Part shown: piece after piece, positions 1 through 8,703 of the stretch | How positions within the stretch are numbered: position 1 is the first letter of the stretch | Layout of the letters: every line of letters starts with the position of its first letter | From: Haloglomus irregulare | Lineage (GTDB): Archaea > Halobacteriota > Halobacteria > Halobacteriales > Haloarculaceae | DNA: 64,000 nucleotides | Direction of reading: 5' to 3' | Assembly: GCF_007421925.1 (NCBI RefSeq) | Contig: NZ_QMDX01000007.1 | Span: 101,473 to 165,472 of the forward strand | Notes under the pieces: model-generated | Databases searched by the model: none | Seen by the model: only the letters and a program-made list of their open reading frames with translations | What the model was told of the DNA's origin: nothing | Program-made: the position numbers and the translations under genes

Positions 1-873
1 GAGTGTGTTGAGTGGGTCGATGAGGCGACGCGTGCAGAGTGGGAACAAGAGCATCGTGAGGCGAACCGGGCGAGTATTGATGAGATGGGTGAATTTTCGC
101 ATCAGCTGCCGGATGAGGAGATTGAGGAGCTCGATAACGCGCTTGAATCGATTATTGACCAATTTGAGGAGCTAAAAGAGGAACGGCATGCTGTTTTTGC
201 GATTAAGTGGCTGATCAACCGAGATATATTGGTTCCTGATCCAGAGCCGGTTGATCGCGGGCCAGGAGTGTCGTTCCGCGATCTTGTGCAGTCCAGAACC
301 ATCACATCATCAGGTGGGTCGTATTCACAGGATGAATCAGGTGGTGACTGGTCAGATCTGTACTCGGTCGCAGTACAGCACAGTCACAAGGTGGTGCAAG
401 ATCTGGTCTATCGGTTAGTGAATCGGGGGCTGCTTCACGAGGGCGACTTCTTTATCCTGTTTAACAGACGCGACGCGTTGCGAGCTGACACAATCGCATT
501 TCTGACCGACTTTGTGATTGCGTTCTTCGAAAACCGGGGGTCAGCAGCAACCCATATCGGGATGGCGCAGCTTGAGGCGGTGATCCGCAGCCAGATGGAA
601 GAGTATGGGAAGAGCACGCTTCGGCTTGACCCTCACACCGGCGAGTTACATCCTCGATCAATGACTGGGTTATTGGGCCAGTTAGAAGGGGATGTCTCTG
701 AATCATGGATAACCTACATGCGGTACCGATACACGGATCTCTCCGGTCAGAATGTTCGGAATAAGATCGCCCACGGCCATCTTCGGTATCACCAGGCACA
801 GTGGGGTATGAGCTGTATCCTACTATTCGATATGCTGAGAGGCTTTCTTGAACTGGAACGCGCCTACACCTAA
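1..873 (+). CDS. DUF4209-like protein, 5' end outside window
   Basis: The frame is open from base 1, so the ATG at 85 is probably internal and the gene begins to the left. The visible part is about 290 residues, acidic and mostly helical. Near the C-terminus it has VRNKIAHGHL, the R-N-x-x-A-H-G signature of HEPN-like helical domains as seen at the end of DUF4209 proteins, followed by a hydrophobic helix and the end of the protein. DUF4209 proteins are uncharacterised and common on accessory elements. In HEPN proteins the R-x4-6-H motif can be an RNase active site, but here it may only be structural. Family assignment is moderate and function unknown. Confidence 0.55.
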   Translation, partial: ECVEWVDEATRAEWEQEHREANRASIDEMGEFSHQLPDEEIEELDNALESIIDQFEELKEERHAVFAIKWLINRDILVPDPEPVDRGPGVSFRDLVQSRTITSSGGSYSQDESGGDWSDLYSVAVQHSHKVVQDLVYRLVNRGLLHEGDFFILFNRRDALRADTIAFLTDFVIAFFENRGSAATHIGMAQLEAVIRSQMEEYGKSTLRLDPHTGELHPRSMTGLLGQLEGDVSESWITYMRYRYTDLSGQNVRNKIAHGHLRYHQAQWGMSCILLFDMLRGFLELERAYT

Positions 874-1036
874 CGCTTGTAGCTGCGAGAAAGCTGGCAC
901 CGGGGAAATGCTCTCTGTGTCAAACGCGTTTCCAATAATCTTGACAACGAGATTTCGCTCGACTTGGTCATCAAGAGCATGATGGCAAGGTCCCAGCTGC
1001 CCATGTCGAACCAATTCTCGCTACACGCTGATTAGG

Positions 1037-1048
1037 GGTACGCGTACC
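1037..1048. other. 12-bp perfect palindrome GGTACGCGTACC
   Basis: Seen directly in the gap between the DUF4209-like gene and the 3' end of the RPA-like gene, followed by a further GTACC half-site. It could be a protein-binding site or chance. The rest of 874-1145 shows no convincing gene. Confidence 0.3.
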
Positions 1049-1145
1049 GTACCAGCCTGCTCTCACCGAGACTTATTGGATTTGGTGCTTCTGAAAGAGG
1101 GGTTACAGTTCTGAGTCCGGACTGGACTCTGGGTGCTACGATTCG

Positions 1146-2774
1146 CTACTGTTCGGGGGCTACCATGTCATCGCCTGCTTTCTCATCGTGACCTTTGACC
1201 TCAGACTCGTCGGTGTCGGCCCGTTCGAGGATGGTCAACGTACTGTCACGGCGCGTTTCGAACGTCGCGGTGTCGTTGTACCATCCCTTCACGACTTCCT
1301 CACAGCGCACGAGGTCGCCGACTTGCAACTCAGAGAAGCGATGTGAACGAATCAGCGTCCGGCCTCTCACGTCCGTTGGATCGGGAGTCGGTCGCGTCTC
1401 GTCCCACTCGCTCTTCTTCCAAATTGCAAACTTGATCGATCCGGTGTCGTCCTGGAGCACGCCGGCCTGCTTGATTCCGGGATGCGTGTTCTCGAAGAGG
1501 ATCGCCACGCGACCCTGCGTCGAGAATCGGCCCTTCGTCTGGCGGGTCGACATGTATCGGACGTTACCGATCGTCTGGATGTTCCGGGGATCGTTCGCCT
1601 CGGCTTCGGCCTGTCTGAGGAGTGCACTCGCGGGCTCGACACCTCGGGAGACACGCTCTGCAAGCGCGATCGCGAGGGTGAGCGGTTGCTTGCGCACCTC
1701 GTGGACTTTCTCGAAGTCTTCACTCAGGAGCCGATTCGCCATCGTACAGACCTCGTCGTGAGTTTCCGAGTCCAGCTCGAGGAGTGGACGCAGACGCTCT
1801 TCGCGGGCCTGTGTGGCAGCCTCAGCGCGAGCTGCGGCGATCTCCGTCGTCGTCGGGCGTTGCGCGGCGAGTTCGTCGAACCGGTTGTTCAGCCACTTCG
1901 CGTGTCCGACCAGTTCGATCTCGTCGCTGAGTTCGCCCGGGCGACAGATTCCGTCCGTGACGCGCTGCTTCTCGGCTTCCAGTGCGAGCGAGCGCTCGAT
2001 GGATTCCAGTGACGTGCCGGCGAACTGCTCGGGTTCGGCGAGCAGGTCACCGAGACGGACGTACTCACCACCGGGCGTCAGGACCTCCAGATCGGCGGTC
2101 TCGATGCCGGTCGTGGTATCGTCATCCTCGATGTCCTCCGGTCGGTCGTACGCCTGCAGGTCGTCGACAGTCGCGGGAGCGGTCGCCTCCGGTGCAGCCG
2201 TCCGGGTCGCGGATTCGTCGAGCCCACTGGCGACGCCAACGATCTGTTCGCCGGTCGGATCGACGAAGTTTGAGCTGGCGTTGCCGGGCGTCCAGGTCGC
2301 GAGGTCGCCGGCAGCATCGGGCTCTAAGAGCGCGTCTGCGGGCTGACCGTTCGCGTTGGTCCGGGCTCTCATGAGCTGGCCTCGCTCGGGAACGACAGGG
2401 TCACCGTCGGGAGTGTAGCCGTACAGTCCATCGACGGGTTCCGCGCGCGTTCCGAAGTCGGTCTTCGAGGCCGTCCGCTCCGTGAAGCGCGCTGGATCTG
2501 CGTCAGTGTCCGTCGCGACGTTCGTGTCACGGGCGGAGCTGTCTGCAGCCGCTTGGTTGACGATGGCCCAGAGCAAGCCTGCCAGTCTGGTGACCAGTGT
2601 GGTCGTCTCGGCCGTGTCGGTCGAGCGGCGGCGCTCCTGTTCCTTTCGGTAGTCCCGAAAGTAGGGGGAGCGGCGGGCGTCGGTCCGCGAGTCTGCGGTC
2701 CCATTGGGGTCTTTGTGTGTCGTCGCCTCTACCGTCGCCGGTAGGTTCTTATCTGCGGTGTTGCTACTGTTCAT
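1146..2774 (-). CDS. RPA-like OB-fold single-stranded DNA-binding protein
   Basis: 542 residues. The N-terminal 230 are acidic, low-complexity and probably disordered. A helical middle follows (about 235-400), and the C-terminal 130 residues hold an OB-fold of the RPA/aspartyl-tRNA type: YMSTRQTKGRFS, then GVLQDDTGSIKFAIWKKS, then LQVGDLVRCEEVVKGWYND. The D-D-T-G-S-I-x-F strand is the usual OB core. Such proteins are found on haloarchaeal plasmids, and binding of ssDNA during replication or repair is the expected role. It lies apart from the PCNA/AAA block but probably belongs to the same replication equipment. Two inverted repeats sit directly upstream of its ATG and suggest autoregulation. 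The acidic tail is unusually long for an RPA subunit. Confidence 0.7.
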   Translation of the reverse strand: MNSSNTADKNLPATVEATTHKDPNGTADSRTDARRSPYFRDYRKEQERRRSTDTAETTTLVTRLAGLLWAIVNQAAADSSARDTNVATDTDADPARFTERTASKTDFGTRAEPVDGLYGYTPDGDPVVPERGQLMRARTNANGQPADALLEPDAAGDLATWTPGNASSNFVDPTGEQIVGVASGLDESATRTAAPEATAPATVDDLQAYDRPEDIEDDDTTTGIETADLEVLTPGGEYVRLGDLLAEPEQFAGTSLESIERSLALEAEKQRVTDGICRPGELSDEIELVGHAKWLNNRFDELAAQRPTTTEIAAARAEAATQAREERLRPLLELDSETHDEVCTMANRLLSEDFEKVHEVRKQPLTLAIALAERVSRGVEPASALLRQAEAEANDPRNIQTIGNVRYMSTRQTKGRFSTQGRVAILFENTHPGIKQAGVLQDDTGSIKFAIWKKSEWDETRPTPDPTDVRGRTLIRSHRFSELQVGDLVRCEEVVKGWYNDTATFETRRDSTLTILERADTDESEVKGHDEKAGDDMVAPEQ

Positions 2775-2775
2775 T

Positions 2776-2817
2776 GGAATTGTACCAATTCCGTTCGTGA
2801 GGCTCTAGCCAGCCTCA
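2776..2817 (-). promoter_or_regulatory. Two adjacent inverted repeats upstream of the RPA-like gene
   Basis: GGAATTG-TAC-CAATTCC (2776-2792, 7-bp perfect arms) begins 2 bp upstream of the start codon. TGAGGCT-N6-AGCCTCA (2798-2817, 7-bp perfect arms) follows. Their position suggests an operator over the promoter/start region, or a leader hairpin. The direct repeat TTCCCCACA occurs twice at 2887-2909 farther upstream. Confidence 0.45.
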
Positions 2818-2993
2818 CATTCTACACCGACTAGCGACGCATAGGTGTATCGCCGCTAGAAGCGTCAAATCGGTCGATATCGAGCGATTCCCCACATATT
2901 CCCCACAGTTGTTTCAGACGCAGTTGCTACCCGTTACTGCCTGCGCACCCATTCAGAAGGAACCGTCAGTGTCGCTGCCTCTATCGTCGCCGG

Positions 2994-3060
2994 CGACATC
3001 CTCCCCGCCGAAGACGAGGGGCTTCCCCTACAAGGGGAATACCAGTCAATTCCTGCTGGT
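2994..3060 (-). ncRNA. Predicted omega-RNA 3' part / right end of TnpB element 1
   Basis: Read on the minus strand, the end of tnpB runs into consecutive stem-loops: TACCAG...CTGGTA, then TTCCCC..GGGGAA, then a C-rich arm, a CGTCTTCGG-type loop and GGGG, followed by GGAGGATGT. The same terminal GGAGGATGT occurs at the second TnpB element (29840). In IS200/IS605 elements the RNA that guides TnpB is made from the 3' end of the gene and the right end, and the guide is the flanking DNA. The guide would therefore be the bases just left of 2994. Processing sites are not known. Confidence 0.55.
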
Positions 3061-4305
3061 AGAGGGTTCCGACTCTCGAAACGCCGTGAGTGTCATCTGC
3101 TGCGATGAGCTCTGCTCACGGGGAGTCGTGGCGGTGTCACGACCGCTCCCATCCCGCGGCGAGTCATCGCGTTCCGCCTTGTCAAGCGGGACGCTCTCTC
3201 CCCACGGATCGATCCGTCGTGCGATATTCGCTGCGGCGTTGATATCGGCCTGAAACGTCGAAACGTGGCAGTCTTCGTACGGACACCGAAACTCAGCCTG
3301 TGAGACGCGTCGGCCGATTCGATGGCACGAGTGGCACGTTTTCGAGGTGTATGCCGGATTCACGTACTCAACCGGGATGCCGGCTTCTGTCGCCTTGTCC
3401 TCGATTCGACTCTGTAACCGGGCAAACGCCCACGAGTGGAGGCGACGATTCATGTACGCCCCGTAGTCGAGTCGCTCCCGGATGTACGCCAAATCTTCCA
3501 TCACCAACACCGGATTCTCGAACTGTGTGGCATACTCGACGGTCTGTCGAGATGTCTTCTCCACGATATCGGTGAGCGCGTTCTGGTAGTGCGAGAAGCG
3601 ATCCTCGATCCGCCACTCGGATGCGGCACGCTCTTGGAGACGTTTCAGGGTCGTGTGCATCTCTTTACGGAGATGCTTTGCTCTGCTTCCGTCACACACG
3701 AACGGGTCAGTCGGAGAACCGTCCTTGAGGGCACAGCCCGTGATGAGGGCAGTTTCTCCGATATCTAAGCCGATGTGCGTGGGATCACCGTCTGTCGCCG
3801 GGTCTTCAACCGCGTATTGGACAGTGACGTGTAGTTCCCAGCTCGTCCGGTATCTCTGAAGGCGTATCTGGCCTGGTTTCACGTCCTCAGACACAAGGTC
3901 GTGCCAGAGGCTCTCTTGATCGGGGGTGATCCGGAGCGGAATCCAGAAGTTCGTCCCCCAGCCGGAGCGCGGGACACACCACGTATACTCGTAGTCGCGA
4001 TCCTCAGAGCGATCGAAGGTCGCGGCTTGGTTCGTGAGCCGTATCGGCTGGTCCTTGTCTAGTTCGTTGGCTCCGTTCGTTTTGTGGAGCTTCGGAACGT
4101 GATTGCAGAGTGCGGCTTTGGCCTGATACGGGAGATCATACGGCGTCACGATGTCGCTCACTGCCGACATCGTGCGTGCGCCCGAATCGAATGCCTCTCT
4201 GAGAGCGTCACGGAAGACATCCAGTAAGTCGTTGAGTTTTGACTCCTTGTGCGCTGTAGGTGGTGCGAGCGTCGCTTGCAGGGTTTTCGTGATGACTGTA
4301 GACAC
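3046..4305 (-). CDS. tnpB: TnpB RNA-guided endonuclease (IS200/IS605 family)
   Basis: 419 residues, typical TnpB length. A helical and beta-rich N-terminal half is followed by a split RuvC nuclease: D181 in GLDIGE, E270 in VMEDLAYIRE and D354 in FQADINAA. The zinc finger C324-H-S-C327 ... C341-P-Y-E-D-C346 lies between motifs II and III. All three acidic catalytic residues are present, so the nuclease looks intact. No tnpA lies nearby, so the element needs a transposase in trans. The start at 4305 is preceded by an AT-rich stretch (around 4329-4345) that can serve as promoter. TnpB cleaves DNA at the donor site under omega-RNA guidance and helps the element persist. Confidence 0.9.
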   Translation of the reverse strand: MSTVITKTLQATLAPPTAHKESKLNDLLDVFRDALREAFDSGARTMSAVSDIVTPYDLPYQAKAALCNHVPKLHKTNGANELDKDQPIRLTNQAATFDRSEDRDYEYTWCVPRSGWGTNFWIPLRITPDQESLWHDLVSEDVKPGQIRLQRYRTSWELHVTVQYAVEDPATDGDPTHIGLDIGETALITGCALKDGSPTDPFVCDGSRAKHLRKEMHTTLKRLQERAASEWRIEDRFSHYQNALTDIVEKTSRQTVEYATQFENPVLVMEDLAYIRERLDYGAYMNRRLHSWAFARLQSRIEDKATEAGIPVEYVNPAYTSKTCHSCHRIGRRVSQAEFRCPYEDCHVSTFQADINAAANIARRIDPWGESVPLDKAERDDSPRDGSGRDTATTPREQSSSQQMTLTAFRESEPSTSRN

Positions 4306-4473
4306 GCAGACGAACCCACCTGTAGCGGTATGGTATTTGAATATATGTTTGCCCGATCAGTCCGAGCGGGACCCACCCCCACACTCGACTTCTCTCGGTC
4401 CCGGGCTCGTTGAGTTGCTCGCGCCCCTAATTACTTTACAGTTTATCCATAATCTGTAATCAGAACGGAACCA

Positions 4474-5052
4474 ATGTCACGCACAGCCCGGGACGGCGAT
4501 GTCGTTCGGGACCTCCTGTCGGTTGCCGGCCTCCTCGAGGAGCCTCAGCTGGCTCGATTGTACGCCTATGTCCATCGCGAAGGCCCTGCGACGGTCAAGG
4601 AGGCGATGGACGCTCTCGACTTCCCGCAGGGGACGGCCTACAGCTATGTCAACCGACTTCAGGAGGCGGATGTTCTCGATGTGGTCACCGACGAGCAACC
4701 GCGCGAGTACGAGGCTGTCGAGATCGAACTCTCCCTCTCTGCTGATCACGGCGAACGTATGTACACGGTCACGCCGATGCTGGTCGATGCCATTGGGCGG
4801 CGCGACGGAAACGAAGACATCGACGCCTACACCGATCGGCACGGGATCGCCGGCCTCGCGACGGCGCTCACCTACGCTGTCGCTCGCGAGCGCGGCGAGG
4901 TCACGCACCAGCTGATGGCGCGGGACCTGGAGATCTCGCCGCTAGAGGCCGAGGTCATCCTCGGGGCACTCCGCCCGGTCGTCCACTACCACGTTGATGT
5001 CGAAGTCGAGGGTGTCGGTGCAGAGACCGTCCAGGGGACCAACGACTCGTAG
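4474..5052 (+). CDS. Winged-helix transcriptional regulator, haloarchaeal type
   Basis: 192 residues. Residues 20-75 form a winged helix (LARLYAYVHREGPATVKEAM, then a recognition helix around GTAYSYVNRLQEADVLD). A beta-rich acidic middle and a helical C-terminal part with a second HTH-like stretch (VTHQLMARDLEISPLEAEVI) follow. The pattern fits the small haloarchaeal wHTH families that act as local regulators. It is about 90 bp upstream of another winged-helix gene on the same strand. An AT-rich element TTTATCC is present about 35 bp upstream of the ATG. The target is unknown; the neighbouring genes are the natural guess. Confidence 0.65.
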   Translation: MSRTARDGDVVRDLLSVAGLLEEPQLARLYAYVHREGPATVKEAMDALDFPQGTAYSYVNRLQEADVLDVVTDEQPREYEAVEIELSLSADHGERMYTVTPMLVDAIGRRDGNEDIDAYTDRHGIAGLATALTYAVARERGEVTHQLMARDLEISPLEAEVILGALRPVVHYHVDVEVEGVGAETVQGTNDS

Positions 5053-5116
5053 AGGACCCTCCCTCAGCGTCATATATAGGCCTCTGGTGTCTCTGCTGGG
5101 GTAAGACTTTTGAGGA

Positions 5117-5134
5117 TTACCGGATTATTGGTAA
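5117..5134. promoter_or_regulatory. Inverted repeat TTACC-N8-GGTAA, candidate operator
   Basis: Perfect 5-bp arms end 7 bp upstream of the ATG at 5142, downstream of a weak TATA-like TTTTGA (5108-5113). This is the usual place for an archaeal repressor site. The winged-helix protein at 5142 or the one at 4474 may bind it. Confidence 0.4.
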
Positions 5135-5141
5135 CTATTAG

Positions 5142-5855
5142 ATGTACGAACTGTTCGATGAGACAGCGGCCCGCGTGCTGCTTGCGATTGAGTCCGGAGA
5201 TTCGATCCGGCAGGTCGCCCAGCACCTCCACGCACCCTACGAGACGGTCCGGCAGGCGGTGAACCGACTCGAGGACGCGGGCTATCTCGCGTACGACGAT
5301 GGTCTGTTCGTCACCGACGATCGCGTTCGCGAATCCGCACGCGATTTGCTGGCCGCGAGTGCTGGCGTGAGTCCGCCGTCCATCGAGGAGGCGTACGCCC
5401 TCCCGCAGTTCGGCGACTGGTCGTTCGCATTCGCCCGGATCGATGCGGTCTACGTCTGGACGCAGGGGGGCTACCAGGTCGGTCGCGATCCCGACGACTA
5501 TCCGCTGTTTCTCGCCGTCCGCGAGCAGGATGTCGAGGCGTGGCAGCGCTTTTTCGAGCGGTTCGGACTGCCGACGGTGTTCGAGCGACAGCCGCGGGAC
5601 GGACTCGATGGCCCACTCCAGATCGTCCTTGATCCGCGATCGACGCTTGAGGTCGACCACGTCGACGGCTACTCGGTCGTCCCTCGCGACGAAACCGTCG
5701 CCTACATGCGCGAGCACTACGCGCAGCTCCAGTCGGCGCTGTCGATGCTCGATCGCATGTACGACGACCTCGATCTCGACGTGGCCTACCGCGAGTCGGA
5801 ACAGAGCAGTTCATCAGTTTCGGACGTGACGGATGGCATCGATGATGCTCGATGA
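5142..5855 (+). CDS. Winged-helix protein with AbiEi-like layout
   Basis: 237 residues. Residues 1-55 are a clear winged helix (VLLAIESGDSIRQVAQHLHA, YETVRQAVNRLEDAGYLAYD). The remainder is an alpha/beta domain with IDAVYVWTQGGYQVGRDPDDY and a helical tail ending in a Ser/Asp-rich stretch. The layout (HTH plus a C-terminal sensor or antitoxin domain) resembles archaeal relatives of AbiEi-type antitoxins, which pair with a nucleotidyltransferase toxin. No such toxin gene is next to it, so that link is only suggestive. It may control the ATPase gene that starts 123 bp downstream. Confidence 0.55.
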   Translation: MYELFDETAARVLLAIESGDSIRQVAQHLHAPYETVRQAVNRLEDAGYLAYDDGLFVTDDRVRESARDLLAASAGVSPPSIEEAYALPQFGDWSFAFARIDAVYVWTQGGYQVGRDPDDYPLFLAVREQDVEAWQRFFERFGLPTVFERQPRDGLDGPLQIVLDPRSTLEVDHVDGYSVVPRDETVAYMREHYAQLQSALSMLDRMYDDLDLDVAYRESEQSSSSVSDVTDGIDDAR

Positions 5856-5902
5856 GTCTCTCGGAGAGCGAGGATCGATGCCCTGACTAAGATAATCTGA
5901 GT

Positions 5903-5947
5903 TTAGTTAGGACGAACTACCTTAGCTCTAACTAAGATAGGACGAAC
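5903..5947. promoter_or_regulatory. Inverted and direct repeats upstream of the ATPase gene
   Basis: TTAGTTAG (5903-5910) and CTAACTAA (5928-5935) are perfect inverted arms. TAGGACGAAC occurs twice in direct orientation (5909-5918 and 5938-5947). The AATTTTTG at 5948-5955 lies at TATA distance from a leaderless start at 5979. The cluster looks like an upstream regulator-binding region. Confidence 0.45.
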
Positions 5948-5978
5948 AATTTTTGTTTCTCCCGATGGTACGCAGGAT

Positions 5979-7388
5979 ATGGCGCGATTCGTCGACAGAG
6001 AACGAGAACTCGACCGGCTGCGAGCGCTTTACGAGACAGATGACGCAGCTCTCGCAGTGGTGTACGGGCGTCGACGTATGGGGAAGACCACACTCGTTCT
6101 CGAATCAATTAAAAATCGAGATGACGCCGTCTACTACCAGGCGACCCGGGGGAGTACCGAACAACAGATCAGGTCCTTCGTGAGCGATGCCGCAGCTGTG
6201 CACCCGGGCATTACCCGGATACGCGAGGAATGGGAGGCACTTTTTGGATATCTCGCGGAGGAAGATGCGGTCGTGGTCGTCGATGAGTTCCCGTATCTCG
6301 TCGAACAGACAGAGGCGCTGCCGTCGATTCTTCAGCGGGTCTGGGACCACACGGCGTCGGAGACGGAGACGACCTTCGTCCTCACAGGGTCGGCGATCGG
6401 CATGATGTACGAGTATGCACTCGACGGTTCGGGGCCACTCTATGGGCGGGTAGCGAAAGACCCGAACGGACGACTCGATGTTGGACCGCTCCCGTTCGAC
6501 GCGGCGTTGTCGTTCTTTCCGGGGTACGACCCCGGCGAGCAGGTGATGACCTACGGTATCTTCGGTGGAACGCCCGAATATCTCAGAGCAGTTCGTGACG
6601 ACGAACCACTCGACCAGAACGTCACGCGGACGTTACTCCGGCGGGACGGAAGCCTCCACGAAGAGCCAGAGAATGTCCTCCACCGCGAGGTCGACGAGGT
6701 CGACCGATACTTCGCGGTGTTGAAGTCGATGGCGGAAGGGAATCGAACGCCAAACGAGATTGCCCAGGGGGCTGGCATCACCAGTGGAAGCGTCGGTTAC
6801 TATCTCAGCCGATTGCGTGACCTTCGAGTCATCGAGCAGCACTATCCGGCCACCGTCGACCCGGACCGAAGTCGGAAAGGCCGATACCGGACGAGTGATC
6901 CGTTGTTCAGGTTCTGGTTCCGGTTCGTGTACGGTCGGACGGCTCGGTACGAGGTGTACGGTGACGACGCGTACGCGGATCTCGTCGAACCGGAGCTCCC
7001 CGACTTCGTCAGTGGCACCTTCGAGCAGTTGTGCCAGCAAGCGCTCCTATACGAGTACGGCGATCAGTATCGCTTCGTGGAGGAACCGATCAACTGGTGG
7101 GATGGAAGCGGTCGGGAAATCGATATCGTCGCCCCGACGGCTGGAGATACGCTCGTAGTCGGTGAAGCGAAATTCCGTCGACAACGAGTTGGATACGATG
7201 TCCTCAGCCAACTTGAGAACGAGGCGCCACTCGTGGACTGGACGCCCGAGAGTGGCGGGGAGCCGGAATATCAGTACGCACTGTTCGGTCGGAGCGGATT
7301 CAAGCAATCCGTTACGGAGGCTGCTGAAGAGCGCGATGACATCCGGCTGTTCACCGTCGATGACGTCGTTCGAACTCTCTCTAATTGA
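5979..7388 (+). CDS. Archaeal ATPase (ATPase_2) with DUF234 C-terminal domain
   Basis: 469 residues. The Walker A motif GRRRMGKTT (K36) and Walker B VVVDEFPYLV (about residue 90) form an archaeal-type STAND-like P-loop domain. A winged-helix linker follows (GNRTPNEIAQGAGITSGSVGYYLSRL, about 250-280). The DUF234 domain at the C-terminus carries the PD-(D/E)xK-like pattern REIDIVA...VVGEAKF (about 375-395). The family is abundant and mobile in archaea; a nuclease or defence role is suspected but not shown. The start fits the AT-rich box 24-31 bp upstream. The gene stands alone, with two HTH genes upstream and no partner downstream. Confidence 0.85.
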   Translation: MARFVDRERELDRLRALYETDDAALAVVYGRRRMGKTTLVLESIKNRDDAVYYQATRGSTEQQIRSFVSDAAAVHPGITRIREEWEALFGYLAEEDAVVVVDEFPYLVEQTEALPSILQRVWDHTASETETTFVLTGSAIGMMYEYALDGSGPLYGRVAKDPNGRLDVGPLPFDAALSFFPGYDPGEQVMTYGIFGGTPEYLRAVRDDEPLDQNVTRTLLRRDGSLHEEPENVLHREVDEVDRYFAVLKSMAEGNRTPNEIAQGAGITSGSVGYYLSRLRDLRVIEQHYPATVDPDRSRKGRYRTSDPLFRFWFRFVYGRTARYEVYGDDAYADLVEPELPDFVSGTFEQLCQQALLYEYGDQYRFVEEPINWWDGSGREIDIVAPTAGDTLVVGEAKFRRQRVGYDVLSQLENEAPLVDWTPESGGEPEYQYALFGRSGFKQSVTEAAEERDDIRLFTVDDVVRTLSN

Positions 7389-7539
7389 ATCCGCATTCCT
7401 AAGCCGCCGGTTCGAGCAGCGGATTATCTAGGTTATCGTCATCGCTTAAATACTGAACCGAACTATTCCTTATTGCCTCACATATTGCGGATCCTATAAT
7501 TCGATTTTTATCGACCCAAAGGGGGCGAGGAACGGCAAT

Positions 7540-8038
7540 ATGCATATGCTCATACGCGTACTCGTCCCTGCAGCCAACGCGACAGAGGCGGTCGGCACCG
7601 CACGATTCGCGCTCGACCGATTGATCGGGATCGGTGAGGGCGCGAATACTGCGTTCGACTACTACAAAACCCTGAACGAATCGACCGCACGGTATCGCGA
7701 CCACCCTCGCTACGGTGGACTCGATCCCGCGCATCGGCTGTCGTCCGCGACTGGGGAAACAACTCCTCGACGACGCGATCGAGGCTCAAGCAACGTGGTT
7801 CGTCGAAACCGTCGCGACGCTTCGTGAGAAGCTCGACACGCTCGAACTGATCGAGGTAATGGACGATGTCGACCTCGTCCGGTACGACTGCTACCGACTC
7901 GGACAGTTCGCAGGTCCATCAGTCTGGATTTACGATGAGCACGGCGCCGGGCTCCATTCCCGGAGTGCAGTCGACCGCTACATCGAGGACCGTGGCTCCG
8001 ATTCGCTCTGGGTGGTGCCCACCGATGTCCACTACTGA
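7540..8038 (+). pseudogene. Haloarchaeal orphan protein, single frameshift at 7753-7756
   Basis: Frame 1 codes for MHMLIRVLVPAANATEAVG... up to RLSSATG. The next frame continues with KQLLDDAIEAQATWFVETVA and ends LGQFAGPSVWIYDEHG...WVVPTDVHY. Together they make one protein of about 165 residues. The join lies at GGGG-AAA (7753-7759); removing one base restores the frame. The protein resembles a conserved haloarchaeal family of unknown function. It may be a true pseudogene, a sequencing slip in a homopolymer or, less likely, programmed slippage. TTTATC about 30 bp upstream of the first ATG can be the promoter. Confidence 0.6.
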
Positions 8039-8116
8039 CCGGTCAGTGATGAGTCTCGGCTCAACTAGCCGTCCTCACCCGTTCGAAGTGGACGTGGGCC
8101 TCGACACTTGCAAGGA

Positions 8117-8659
8117 CTCGTGGAGGGGGCTGTGAGCTTCTACGCGACGGTGGCCGGCTACATCCGGTACCGAACCCTCGCGTTTCTGGAGGCCGCTGTT
8201 GGCCGACTCCAGACCGGTGGCTGGCTCGATGATCGCCAGCGCTGGCAAATCGACGGACGTGTCATCGAGCACGGTCGGATCGAGACGATCGATACCGACC
8301 AGTTGGTGCTCGTGATTCCACCGCGATTGTACCGAAACCTCGCCCGGATCACCACGCGGCTGTTCGTCGGTGCGACCGACGGTGTCGTGGTGATTAGCTC
8401 GACCGACGGCTGTTTCGACGGCTGGATCGAGCGACCGTTACCCGCAGCAGCCGCATCGACGCCACCGACGGGGGCCATCACGAGCATCGAGGCGATCGAT
8501 CTCGAGGCCTTCGCCCGTGAGTCCGGACTCGGAGTGAAACGATTCGAGCAGACGCCGCCCGACGAATACGCGGCCTGGCAGGACCGGGTCTGTCTCGCTT
8601 TCCACGACACGTTCGACCCACCGTTACCACCAGATCTCGCCGACCAGCCCCGCGACTAA
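8117..8659 (+). CDS. Conserved haloarchaeal hypothetical protein
   Basis: About 180 residues with an alpha/beta pattern. The GTG at 8117 and the TTG at 8108 are both possible starts; an in-frame stop at 8066 limits the N-terminus. No motif points to a function. It follows the frameshifted orphan by about 80 bp and precedes the TFB gene by 44 bp on the same strand, so it could share a transcript with either. Confidence 0.5.
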   Translation, partial: LVEGAVSFYATVAGYIRYRTLAFLEAAVGRLQTGGWLDDRQRWQIDGRVIEHGRIETIDTDQLVLVIPPRLYRNLARITTRLFVGATDGVVVISSTDGCFDGWIERPLPAAAASTPPTGAITSIEAIDLEAFARESGLGVKRFEQTPPDEYAAWQDRVCLAFHDTFDPPLPPDLADQPRD

Positions 8660-8703
8660 CTGACTGACGATCAACCTTTGGCCCTCATCGGGCCGTTTCC
8701 CAG

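Noticed and set aside
823-1014. 63-residue minus-strand frame after the DUF4209-like gene
   Set aside because: No motif, overlaps the gene end, and no promoter; treated as chance.
1195-2346. Plus-strand open frames opposite the RPA-like gene
   Set aside because: Low-complexity Ser/Arg-rich translations caused by GC-rich codon use on the other strand.
5142-5855. Type IV toxin-antitoxin (AbiEi/AbiEii) pair
   Set aside because: No nucleotidyltransferase toxin is adjacent; only the HTH part fits.
7753-7759. Programmed frameshift at GGGGAAA
   Set aside because: Possible, but other unrelated frameshifts in the window also sit in homopolymers, so error or decay is simpler; kept only as a check.
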